A DNA stretch of 29,630 bases from Clostridia bacterium (lineage in GTDB: Bacteria > Bacillota > Clostridia > TANB77 > CAG-508), in the NCBI GenBank assembly GCA_900752095.1, contig CAADUD010000009.1, positions 1 to 29,630 of the forward strand, written 5' to 3'. Shown here piece by piece: positions 22,138 through 29,630 of the stretch. The translations under genes and the position numbers were made by a program. Positions within the stretch are counted from its first letter, which is position 1, and every line of letters begins with the position of its first letter. The notes under the pieces were generated by a model. It was not told the DNA's origin. It made no database searches and saw only the letters and a list, made by a program, of their open reading frames with translations.

Positions 22138-23196
22138 TTATTCATTTACTTGCCATTCTCCGTTTTTCTTACCATTTTTTCTTTCTATTAATCCCTTTTC
22201 TTGCATTTCTGCCATATAAGTTTTTACAGTTCTTACAGATTTATTAATCTGTCTTGATATTTCTTCTTGAGTAGTTGCTGGATTAGTTTTTAATATATTG
22301 ATAATTGCCTGCTCTTCTAAAGTGTAATTATTGCACTTTAAATTGTCATTTTCTGCACTTTGAATATTATCTATATGTGTACATCTATTTTTTAATTCAT
22401 TATTAGCATTTGTAAGTAGGTTATAAAAGAACTTTTCTAAAAATGAAGTATCTTCAAATACATTTTTTTCAAAATTTTTGTAATTAGCTCTAACTAATGA
22501 ATTTCTAAAATACCATGAATTTTCAGCAAATACTTCATCATTAATATTAAATCCAAAAGTTCTTAAATATTTTATCATAAATACTGCTGTTGTTCTTGTA
22601 TTTCCTTCACAAAATGGATGTACTTGCCAAATATTTGATGTAAATTTGCATAGATGTTTTATAGATTCATCTAAGCTTAATCCTTTATATAAAAAGTTTT
22701 TTTCTTGCTCAAAATCATATTCTAATGTTTCTTTTATAGTGTCAAATGGTGCATATATTACTGTATCTCCATTTAATACCCATTCTTTTTTAGTAAAATT
22801 ATATTCTCTATATACACCTGCCCCATCAAATATATCTTTAAATAACCTTTTATGAATATTTAATAGTTCTGTTGGTGCAAAATTAAATGCTTTTTCACTT
22901 AATATTTCTGTAATTCTTACTGCAACTTTATCTGCTTCTTCATTTTCTTTTTCAAAGTTTTTTCTACTACCTTGAACTTCATAATATTCATCTATTCTTG
23001 TTTTTACTTCTTCAATATCTATTGTTCCTTCAATATGTTCTTTAGCAGTTTTTATTAAATACTTTGAAGGCTTTAATCCATCAACATCTTGTAAACCTAT
23101 AGCTGTTTCCCATGTTTTAGTTTTTTCAACTTGATTTGGTTCACCTTGTTTAATATACTCAGATAATTCTAAATTCCAATCTTCCTTTTTATTCAT
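22138..23196 (-). CDS. Fic-domain protein with C-terminal winged helix
   Basis: The 352-residue protein has a helical N-terminal part (1-100), a Fic core (about 105-265) and a winged-helix domain (about 292-350, TQEEISRQINKSVRTVKTYM). The Fic motif is HPFCEGNTRTT (193-203): the catalytic H193, F195, E197, G198, N199 and R201 are kept, but the usual glycine is T200 and the second arginine of the HxFx(D/E)GNGRxxR pattern is A204. The flap YREYNFTKKEW precedes it. Canonical Fic enzymes transfer AMP to hydroxyl groups; the changes in the phosphate-binding part make the reaction here uncertain. AGGAGG precedes the ATG. Repeated AAAGTGCAA words lie in its promoter and coding region. Confidence 0.88.
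   Translation of the reverse strand: MNKKEDWNLELSEYIKQGEPNQVEKTKTWETAIGLQDVDGLKPSKYLIKTAKEHIEGTIDIEEVKTRIDEYYEVQGSRKNFEKENEEADKVAVRITEILSEKAFNFAPTELLNIHKRLFKDIFDGAGVYREYNFTKKEWVLNGDTVIYAPFDTIKETLEYDFEQEKNFLYKGLSLDESIKHLCKFTSNIWQVHPFCEGNTRTTAVFMIKYLRTFGFNINDEVFAENSWYFRNSLVRANYKNFEKNVFEDTSFLEKFFYNLLTNANNELKNRCTHIDNIQSAENDNLKCNNYTLEEQAIINILKTNPATTQEEISRQINKSVRTVKTYMAEMQEKGLIERKNGKKNGEWQVNE
22319..22361. promoter_or_regulatory. Operator-like words inside the fic coding sequence
   Basis: AAAGTGTAA (22319-22327), three bases, TTGCACTTT (22331-22339), then CTGCACTTT (22353-22361). The same 9-3-9 dyad followed by a third half-site about 21 bp on occurs upstream of the fic promoter. The words are read in two different codon phases, so protein repetition does not explain them. 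Confidence 0.55.
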
Positions 23197-23218
23197 TAGA
23201 AATACCTCCTACATATAT

Positions 23219-23294
23219 ATTATATCAATTATTAGATATTATATCAATATTTAAAGTGCAATTTTTGCACTTTATGATGCGAAAATTGCACTTT
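23219..23294 (-). promoter_or_regulatory. fic promoter with three upstream half-sites
   Basis: On the minus strand TTGATA (23242-23247), 17 bp, TATAAT (23219-23224). Upstream lie AAAGTGCAA (23253-23261), three bases, TTGCACTTT (23265-23273), a perfect dyad, and a further TTGCACTTT (23286-23294). The sites sit before the -35 box, as for an activator or a loop-forming repressor; the winged helix of the Fic protein is the obvious candidate ligand. Confidence 0.72.
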
Positions 23295-23311
23295 ACTTTT
23301 TAATAATGTAA

Positions 23312-25162
23312 TTATTTATTTCTTAAATATAAAATTGTTGCATATTCATGTTTGCAATGATTTGGATATGGACAGTTACAAGTTATTGATTTTATTCTTC
23401 CATTTTCATTTTTTTCTATTTTTACTTCATATTCCTTTGCAAAATCACTTCCCTGTACAAATGCAATATATCTATTAGAAGTTTCATTGCATGAGTATAC
23501 CATTTGTTTATGATAATAATCATTTCCTCTCATTTTTATTTGAGGTTCAAATAAATCATCTATTTTATCATCAAATATTGCCAAATTTAAATCTTCTTCA
23601 TTTGATTCCTCGTTCCATATTGTAGGAGGATCATTGTACTCAGATAAATCTTCTTTAATTTCTAATAATTCATTTATTCTAATTTTATAATTCTTTATTA
23701 TCTCTGTTTTTTGTAGTTCTACAACTGCATTATAAATTTCTTTTGGAAATTCTTTGAATTTTCTATTTGTTATATTTATCCAACTCTCAATTGTATTTAA
23801 TGCTGCATTTCTAGGTTGCATATGTCTTGATTTAATTCCCGCTACAATAAATTCGTTACCTAAGAATGGATAATCTTTTAATATTTGTATTATAAAAACT
23901 AAATTATTACTATATTTGTCATTCATTCCAAAAATATTTTCAGGCTTACTGTAATATATCTCTAAATCTACTGCATTACTTAGCAATTCTATTGATTTTT
24001 TCTTAAATATATCATTTTTTAATAAGTATTCTAAACAATAATAATATTCAAAAGGATTTTGTTTATACTTTTCATAGATTTCACTATATAAATTTATTTC
24101 CTTATTAAATTTAATAACATTGATTACTTTGGGTAGTTTTTCATCATCGTTAATAGACTCTCTTAAAGTTTCAAGGACTTCATTACTATCCATTAAATTC
24201 ATTATTTCTGTTGCAATTTCAATATCTTCTTTACTCTTAGTCTCTTTGTTAAATAAAAACATAGATAATAATATTGGCATATCATAAAAGTCTAAATCAT
24301 AAATAAATCTTCTAAACTGTTTTATATAATTTTTTATTAGTTCAATATAATTATTAGGTATTCCATTAATTGGTCCATCATAAAAAAGACCTTCCATAAT
24401 ATCATTAATACCTAAAAATTCTTCTTTTGTTAGTGTTTCTCTATTTAACACTTCCAATAAATTTATCTTTTCGGCAATTACTAATGCTGTATAACCAAAA
24501 TCCACCTCATTATTGCAACCATTTATAATCAACCATTCTTTTATAGTATCACTTGTAACTTGTATTGTGTTTAATAAATGTATTTTTCCCCACCCATTAA
24601 TTTTCTTAATAAGCATAAATCTAATATCATTTACATTTTCTAAATTTTCTAGTGCTACCATTGCATATAAGGTAAACTCATCACATAAAGCAAGTCTTAT
24701 TAAAACATCTATTAATTCTTTTTCATTAGACAAATCAATTAAACCAATTATTCCAATTGCGATCTTCAATGCCTCTATACTAGTCGATTCAATTACTAAA
24801 TAAAGCGCAAGTCTAAAAATAGAGTTAAAATCTATTACATCTTTATTTTGTATAATCCATTCTAAAATATTATCAATTGTAGCCAACACTCTTTTTTCAC
24901 TACTATTAAAATATTCTACAACTCCATTAGCGGTCTCCTCTATATTCTCAGCATTTACCTCTTTAAATTTTTCTATAATATAATTAAATAATTCTTCATC
25001 AGTTTCAATTTTAGTATGATAATAATTTATACCATCTAATGCACCTAGTGCGAACTTTAATTCTCCATTAGAAGTATTATTATATATGTCTAAATTAAAA
25101 CTGTCTTTTAACTTACCATTATTTTGTATGTTTTTACAGATATATTTATATATACTTTCCAT
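23312..25162 (-). CDS. SWIM zinc-finger protein with helical repeat body
   Basis: The 616-residue protein is mostly helical, with HEAT-like pairs in the first 520 residues (for example LYAMVALENLENVNDIRFML). It ends with a SWIM finger CNCPYPNHCKH (C595, C597, C603, H605; CxCx5CxH), preceded by short strands YIAFVQGSDFAKEYEV typical of SWIM entries. SWIM fingers bind DNA or proteins; no catalytic domain is visible. I chose the ATG at 25162 (AGGAAG six bases upstream), which begins 13 bp after the TPR gene ends, over an earlier frame-extending ATG. It is the last gene of the hsdS-hsdR-TPR-SWIM operon. Its role in restriction is unknown. Confidence 0.8.
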   Translation of the reverse strand: MESIYKYICKNIQNNGKLKDSFNLDIYNNTSNGELKFALGALDGINYYHTKIETDEELFNYIIEKFKEVNAENIEETANGVVEYFNSSEKRVLATIDNILEWIIQNKDVIDFNSIFRLALYLVIESTSIEALKIAIGIIGLIDLSNEKELIDVLIRLALCDEFTLYAMVALENLENVNDIRFMLIKKINGWGKIHLLNTIQVTSDTIKEWLIINGCNNEVDFGYTALVIAEKINLLEVLNRETLTKEEFLGINDIMEGLFYDGPINGIPNNYIELIKNYIKQFRRFIYDLDFYDMPILLSMFLFNKETKSKEDIEIATEIMNLMDSNEVLETLRESINDDEKLPKVINVIKFNKEINLYSEIYEKYKQNPFEYYYCLEYLLKNDIFKKKSIELLSNAVDLEIYYSKPENIFGMNDKYSNNLVFIIQILKDYPFLGNEFIVAGIKSRHMQPRNAALNTIESWINITNRKFKEFPKEIYNAVVELQKTEIIKNYKIRINELLEIKEDLSEYNDPPTIWNEESNEEDLNLAIFDDKIDDLFEPQIKMRGNDYYHKQMVYSCNETSNRYIAFVQGSDFAKEYEVKIEKNENGRIKSITCNCPYPNHCKHEYATILYLRNK

Positions 25163-25175
25163 TTTACACTTCCTA

Positions 25176-26162
25176 CTACAATGATTTATAAAAATCATCT
25201 ATTCCTTTTAAATATTGTCCCAATCCAGAATCCTGCTGTTTGTCTCTTATTATTGCATTTAACATTTCTTCAATAATTTTTAAATTTCTTTCAGAAATTT
25301 TGGTAGTAATATAATACTTTTCTAACATTGCTTTTACTTTTTCAGGATTTGGTAGTTCTTGGCTATTACTTTTTTGCATTATATAAATTAATTCATTTTT
25401 TGCCTTGTCATTATTATCGAATCGCATACTATAAATATATATTGCTTTTGCTAATTCCCATTCTTCTCTTTCTATATAGTAGTATCCTAAATTCCTATAA
25501 AATCTCGCTAGGTCATGTGGATCATATAGTTTACTAAAGAATTCTAGTGTTTTATCTTTATATTCTTCTAATTTTCCTTCCATTTTAAATGTTTCATTAT
25601 ATTCAAAAATGGCATCTGAATTGTATGGATTCCACCTAAATGCTAACTCAAGCATCTCTCTAGCTTTCTTTATATTTTTCTTATCAACAGCTATTACTCC
25701 TAAATATGTGTATCCACTTGAAAAATCTGTGCCTGTTTCTTTAAATTCTTTTCCATTTTCGTCATTTAAAATAAGCATATATTCGATTGGATTTCTAGGC
25801 GTAAAATATTTGTATATTCTATCATCTTTAAACATTACTGTAGAAATTTGAACATATTTATTAAGCTCGTCTTCTGCTTTATCTAAGTCTCCATTTTTTA
25901 AATATTCTATTCCATTCTGAAAATGAATAGTAACATCATTTTCAATAGCACTATTTAACTCTTTTAATTCTTCTTCATCAAAATTCCTTGTAAATAATCT
26001 TCCAATTTCTTTTAGAATTTCATGTGCCATAGAATGTTTTTTATATTTTTCAGCTTGCTCTTTTAAATATTTAATATTTTCTTTTTTATTCGCTCCTAAA
26101 TTGTAATGTATTTCATCTATTATTTCTTGATATGTTTTCTCTTTTCTATTGAACCAACTCAT
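25176..26162 (-). CDS. TPR-like protein in the restriction operon
   Basis: The 328-residue protein is made of helical pairs. Segments such as GIEYLKNGDLDKAEDELNKYV, AREMLELAFRWNPYNSDAIFEY and NLGYYYIEREEWELAKAIYIY are tetratricopeptide-like. TPR folds serve as protein-protein scaffolds. No enzymatic motif, signal peptide or membrane helix is visible. The start at 26162 has AGAGGTG four bases upstream and leaves 16 bp after hsdR; an upstream in-frame ATG would overlap hsdR and lacks a site. Placed between hsdR and the SWIM gene, it may link the restriction complex to the SWIM protein. Confidence 0.75.
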   Translation of the reverse strand: MSWFNRKEKTYQEIIDEIHYNLGANKKENIKYLKEQAEKYKKHSMAHEILKEIGRLFTRNFDEEELKELNSAIENDVTIHFQNGIEYLKNGDLDKAEDELNKYVQISTVMFKDDRIYKYFTPRNPIEYMLILNDENGKEFKETGTDFSSGYTYLGVIAVDKKNIKKAREMLELAFRWNPYNSDAIFEYNETFKMEGKLEEYKDKTLEFFSKLYDPHDLARFYRNLGYYYIEREEWELAKAIYIYSMRFDNNDKAKNELIYIMQKSNSQELPNPEKVKAMLEKYYITTKISERNLKIIEEMLNAIIRDKQQDSGLGQYLKGIDDFYKSL

Positions 26163-26178
26163 ATTACACCTCTTATTT

Positions 26179-29100
26179 TTATGCAAACATTTCAGCATTT
26201 CTATTTATTTCTTCTATATCTTCTCTTATTTGTTTAAATGTTCCTACATTATCTTCAAAGACTTCTGAAACAGCTCCTAATGAACTAAATGGGTCTTCTG
26301 TTAAAACTTGCAAACTTATTGTTCCATTTTTTATTACATAGTCTATTAACATTTTTACAAATTGTATCTGCTTACTATTCAATCTATTATCATTTATATA
26401 TTTTGAGAATATTGCATTTGCTGTTTCGCTATCTAATCCTACAATATTTCTTACAACTTGAATTACATTTTTATTTCCAAAAGTTTCAACGAATTCACTA
26501 TTGTTACCTAGTTCTTCAAACATAATTCTTTCAAGGTCTTTTTTCTCTTCATCATTTAATTTTTGATTATGTTTTATTTTATAAATAATTAAATTATCTA
26601 AATTACCATTTAAGAACTTTGTAACTTTTCTTTTATAATTTGAATAATCTCCTGTTGGTGTTAATATATATGGCTCGGATTCTTCTTCAATAGTTAATGT
26701 ATCTTCTATATCAATACTCCAAATTTTTCTAGGTGGATTATCTATAAATTTTATTAATTCCCTTAATTCCTTTCGTGCCTTTTCTATTTCAAAAAAGTCA
26801 GCTTTCTGCCAATATTCTATATCAGAGGCAAACATTATCAATTCTTTTTTTTCATTAATTTGTGGAATTGTTCCTAATTTTTTTAAATTCTCTACTAATT
26901 CACAAAGTAATGTTGTTTGTCTATTTATATTTTTATATTTTATTCTACCTACTTGAACTCCATATACTAAATTATCAAATCTTTTTGCATATTCATCAGT
27001 ATCTTCGCTCATAAATATATTTATTAAATTTTCTCTAATTTCGTTATATGAGATATTATCAATATGTTGCCATTTATCTTTATTAGAATACTTTTCAATA
27101 AATACCATTTTATTTCTAACAATAAAACTTTCTTTATTTAGACTATTTATTCTTTCTATAAATTGATTTACTAATTCTTCTCGATAATTCTTATAAGTAT
27201 CTTGAGCTTGATAATCCATATTTTCAAGTTCTACAATTAAATCCAATTTTAGGTTATAGATTTTTTCTGTTAATGATTGTGTAGATAATCCTTCAATTCC
27301 TCTTTCATTTTCTTCAAAAAATTCGAAGTTCCTACAGCAATCAAATATATAGAATTGTTTTTTATCTATCCCTTCTCCAAATAAGTCTTCACAAAGTCTT
27401 GTTCCCCTTCCTATCATTTGCCAGAACTTAATTTTAGATTTTACAGGTTTAAAAAATACTAAATTTAACACTTCAGGAACATCAATACCTGTATCTAACA
27501 TATCTACTGAAACAGCAATTTGTGGTAGTTTTTCAGGCACTTCAAATGTTTCTATTACTGTACTTGCAAAATTCACTTGGTTATCTATAACCCTTGCAAA
27601 TTCTCCATTGTACTTAGGATATAATAAATTAAATACTTTTACAATTTCTTCTGCATGTCTATGATTTCTAGCAAATATAATTGTTTTACCTAATTTATCT
27701 CCACCCTCTACTTTTAATCCTTTTTCCATCAAAGTCTCTAATACTAACTTAATTGTATCTCTATTAAATAACCACGAATTTATTGCCGTAGAGCTTATCT
27801 CATCAGGTATAATTTCTCCTTCTTCAAATAAATTTTCGTATTCTTCTTTATCTTCCTCTTTTAAATCACTATACTTAATTCCCCTATCTAAAAATTCCGT
27901 ATTTGTTTTGATAGTATGATAATTTACTAAATATCCTTGCTTTACTGCTTCATCATACTCGTAAACAAATGTAGGAACATTATTCTCTAGTTCAAAAAAT
28001 TTATATGTATTTTTATCTACATCACTTCTTGGAGTAGCTGTTAAACCTACTAATAATCCATCAAAATAATCAAATATAGCTTGATATTTTTTATATATAC
28101 TTCTATGTGCCTCATCAATTATAATTAAGTCAAAATGTCCTGCTGTAAACAATTTGTTGCCATTTTTAGACTTAACTGTATCTATGCAATTTATCATTGT
28201 TTGATATGTAGAAAATACTATTCTACTATCTTCTGGATCTCCATCTTTTGAAGACAATAAATTACAACAAGACATATCAGGAAGTAACTTCTTAAAGTTC
28301 TTTTCTGCTTGTTTTACTAATTCTGTTCTATCCGCTAAGAACAGTACATTTTGCACCCAATTTTTACTTGTTAAAACATCAACAATAGATATTGCTGTTC
28401 TTGTTTTCCCTGTTCCTGTAGCCATAACTAATAATGCTTTTCTATGTTTTTCTTCAAAAGCTTCACAAACATTTTTTATTGCTTCTAATTGATAAGGTCT
28501 ATTTGTTATTTTATCATCTATGAATATATGTTCTAAGTTTTCTTTAGATTTCCTTCTATTTATCAACAGTTGTAACTCATTTTGTGTATAAAATCCTGCT
28601 ACTTTTCTTTCTGGATAATCTACATCATCCCACATATAAATTTCTTTACCATTTGTATAATATATAACAGGTCTTTGTGCATATTCTCTTTCTATACAAT
28701 CAGCATATAGCTTAGCTTGTTGTTGTCCATATTTAGCATCTTTACTTGTTCTTTTGGCCTCAACTACAGCTAAAGGTTTTCCATTTTCTCCAAATAATAC
28801 ATAATCAACAAAGCCTTTATCTTGTGTTGGAGTCATATTACTAACTTCTAGCTCTTCAACAATATTTTTACCAAATTCCCATCCTGCAATTTCTAAATCT
28901 AAATCAATAAATCTTTTTCTAGTTTCAAATTCGCTAATATCATCAACATTGAAATTATAAGATTCTTTCTTACTTGTTCTTTCATTAGTAAGTTTCTTCC
29001 TTAATTCTTCGTTTTCTCTTAACGTTTTTTCAAGTTCTATATCTTTTTCATATAGCTTAGATTCTAATTCTTCTCTTTCTTCTTTCTTTAAGTTATCACT

Positions 29101-29529
29101 ACTCAAACTTGGTAAGATAGCTTCGTTAAATGTAACTTCTTCATACTCGGAATTATAACAATATGAAATCCAGTTCATAAAATCAAATAAGTACTTCAAA
29201 CATATAACAGCTTCATCTCTAGTAACTTTTTTATTGCTATGTACTGAAAAATTACCTAATTTAATAATATAAGTTATCTCTTTAAAAATGTTTTCATCTA
29301 TCATATTTTTAAAGTTAATATCATACACTAAGGAAGATAAATTATTTTGATATGGCATTTTTAAATCTTGATCATTGGCATATAGCCATTTAACAGCTAG
29401 TTCTAATGCTCTCCTACACATAATCGCACAAGACACATTCGTTACAGCAATGCTATTTTCAGCCTCTACTGATGCCTCTGCAAATGTCTTAAATATTTCA
29501 TTTTTCAATATAAAATCAAAATTTGACAT
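26179..29529 (-). CDS. hsdR: Type I restriction endonuclease subunit HsdR with DUF4145
   Basis: The 1116-residue protein has an N-terminal DUF4145-like domain (about 15-120: CAIMCRRALELAVKWLY, LGNFSVHSNK), a coiled coil (145-185), and a PD-(D/E)XK nuclease with D242 and EAK (257-259). The SF2 translocase follows: Walker A ATGTGKT (370-376), DEAH (472-475), TATPR (497-501) and IGRGTRL. An EcoEI-type C-terminal domain takes the last 300 residues. It translocates DNA and cuts it in complex with HsdM and HsdS. The ATG is one base after the hsdS stop, with GGGGGAG just upstream. The hsdM gene must lie outside the window if the system is complete. Confidence 0.94.
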   Translation of the reverse strand: MSNFDFILKNEIFKTFAEASVEAENSIAVTNVSCAIMCRRALELAVKWLYANDQDLKMPYQNNLSSLVYDINFKNMIDENIFKEITYIIKLGNFSVHSNKKVTRDEAVICLKYLFDFMNWISYCYNSEYEEVTFNEAILPSLSSDNLKKEEREELESKLYEKDIELEKTLRENEELRKKLTNERTSKKESYNFNVDDISEFETRKRFIDLDLEIAGWEFGKNIVEELEVSNMTPTQDKGFVDYVLFGENGKPLAVVEAKRTSKDAKYGQQQAKLYADCIEREYAQRPVIYYTNGKEIYMWDDVDYPERKVAGFYTQNELQLLINRRKSKENLEHIFIDDKITNRPYQLEAIKNVCEAFEEKHRKALLVMATGTGKTRTAISIVDVLTSKNWVQNVLFLADRTELVKQAEKNFKKLLPDMSCCNLLSSKDGDPEDSRIVFSTYQTMINCIDTVKSKNGNKLFTAGHFDLIIIDEAHRSIYKKYQAIFDYFDGLLVGLTATPRSDVDKNTYKFFELENNVPTFVYEYDEAVKQGYLVNYHTIKTNTEFLDRGIKYSDLKEEDKEEYENLFEEGEIIPDEISSTAINSWLFNRDTIKLVLETLMEKGLKVEGGDKLGKTIIFARNHRHAEEIVKVFNLLYPKYNGEFARVIDNQVNFASTVIETFEVPEKLPQIAVSVDMLDTGIDVPEVLNLVFFKPVKSKIKFWQMIGRGTRLCEDLFGEGIDKKQFYIFDCCRNFEFFEENERGIEGLSTQSLTEKIYNLKLDLIVELENMDYQAQDTYKNYREELVNQFIERINSLNKESFIVRNKMVFIEKYSNKDKWQHIDNISYNEIRENLINIFMSEDTDEYAKRFDNLVYGVQVGRIKYKNINRQTTLLCELVENLKKLGTIPQINEKKELIMFASDIEYWQKADFFEIEKARKELRELIKFIDNPPRKIWSIDIEDTLTIEEESEPYILTPTGDYSNYKRKVTKFLNGNLDNLIIYKIKHNQKLNDEEKKDLERIMFEELGNNSEFVETFGNKNVIQVVRNIVGLDSETANAIFSKYINDNRLNSKQIQFVKMLIDYVIKNGTISLQVLTEDPFSSLGAVSEVFEDNVGTFKQIREDIEEINRNAEMFA

Positions 29530-29530
29530 A

Positions 29531-29630
29531 TTATCTCCCCCATTTATAAAATATGTTCTTTTGTATTTTTCTTAGTTCAATCTCACTTTCAAATTTCTGT
29601 TTATCGATTTGTTTAACTATGTCTGCAAAT
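29531..29630 (-). CDS. hsdS: C-terminal end of HsdS specificity subunit (partial)
   Basis: The last 32 codons of a minus-strand gene enter from the right edge. They read FADIVKQIDKQKFE and continue with a lysine- and isoleucine-rich helix ending YKWGR. F-x-x-x-V-x-Q-I-D-K-x-K is the usual end of the conserved helical spacer in type I specificity subunits. The stop codon is one base before the hsdR start, so the genes are coupled. The target recognition domains lie outside the window. Confidence 0.78.
   Translation of the reverse strand, partial: FADIVKQIDKQKFESEIELRKIQKNIFYKWGR

Noticed and set aside
22138..22380. VbhA-type inhibitory motif in the Fic protein's N-terminal region
   Set aside because: The KEHIEG segment lacks the serine or threonine four residues before the glutamate, so the motif is not met.
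1..29630. tRNA, rRNA and complete insertion sequences
   Set aside because: No cloverleaf with a T-arm GTTC box, no rRNA-like stretch, and no transposase with terminal inverted repeats was seen.

Overview
The window reads as a very AT-rich, low-GC Gram-positive genome, most likely a Clostridia-like Bacillota. The grounds are strong AAGGAGG-type ribosome binding sites, an HrcA/CIRCE-type heat-shock element, a TnpV gene of the Tn4451 kind, a GuaD-type guanine deaminase, and a CRISPR repeat whose processed end (ATATAAAT) resembles the ATGTAAAT handle of Clostridioides type I-B repeats. The species cannot be named from sequence alone.

Left part (1-3.9 kb): ordinary chromosomal genes. These are an ArsC/Spx-like thioredoxin-fold protein and a SprT-like zinc metalloprotein in one operon, a small heat-shock protein with its own CIRCE-like promoter, a UcpA-type short-chain dehydrogenase and a TspO-family membrane protein.

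CRISPR region (4.0-13.6 kb), all on the minus strand: cas6, cas8b (Cst1-like), cas7, cas5, cas3, then an 11-repeat array with its leader, then cas4, cas1 and cas2. This is a complete type I-B (Tneap-like) system, with the array placed between the interference and adaptation genes. Within cas8b there is a well-formed internal ribosome binding site and ATG that would make the small subunit Cas11b as a separate protein. Degenerate copies of the CRISPR repeat lie outside the array: three good ones after guaD and a weaker one in the cas6-cas8b gap.

Middle (13.6-16.3 kb): guaD, a Nudix hydrolase, and a short plus-strand segment (tnpV plus a small partner gene) with a structured, locally GC-richer leader. 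This segment looks like a remnant of a mobilizable transposon.

Right part (16.3-29.6 kb), all minus strand: a defence island. In transcription order from the right edge it holds the end of hsdS, hsdR, a TPR-like gene and a SWIM zinc-finger gene in one tight operon. Next come a Fic-domain protein with a C-terminal winged helix, an MqsR-like toxin with a zinc-finger/HTH/Panacea antitoxin, a small membrane protein, and a type II CBASS operon (CD-NTase, Cap2 E2-E1, Cap3 JAMM protease, Cap15 membrane beta-barrel effector). These modules cover nucleic-acid targeting, restriction, nucleotide-signal abortive infection and toxin-antitoxin control. The least familiar parts are the TPR-SWIM pair tied to a type I restriction operon, the Fic gene with operator-like words repeated in its promoter and in its coding sequence, and the extra-array CRISPR repeat fragments.
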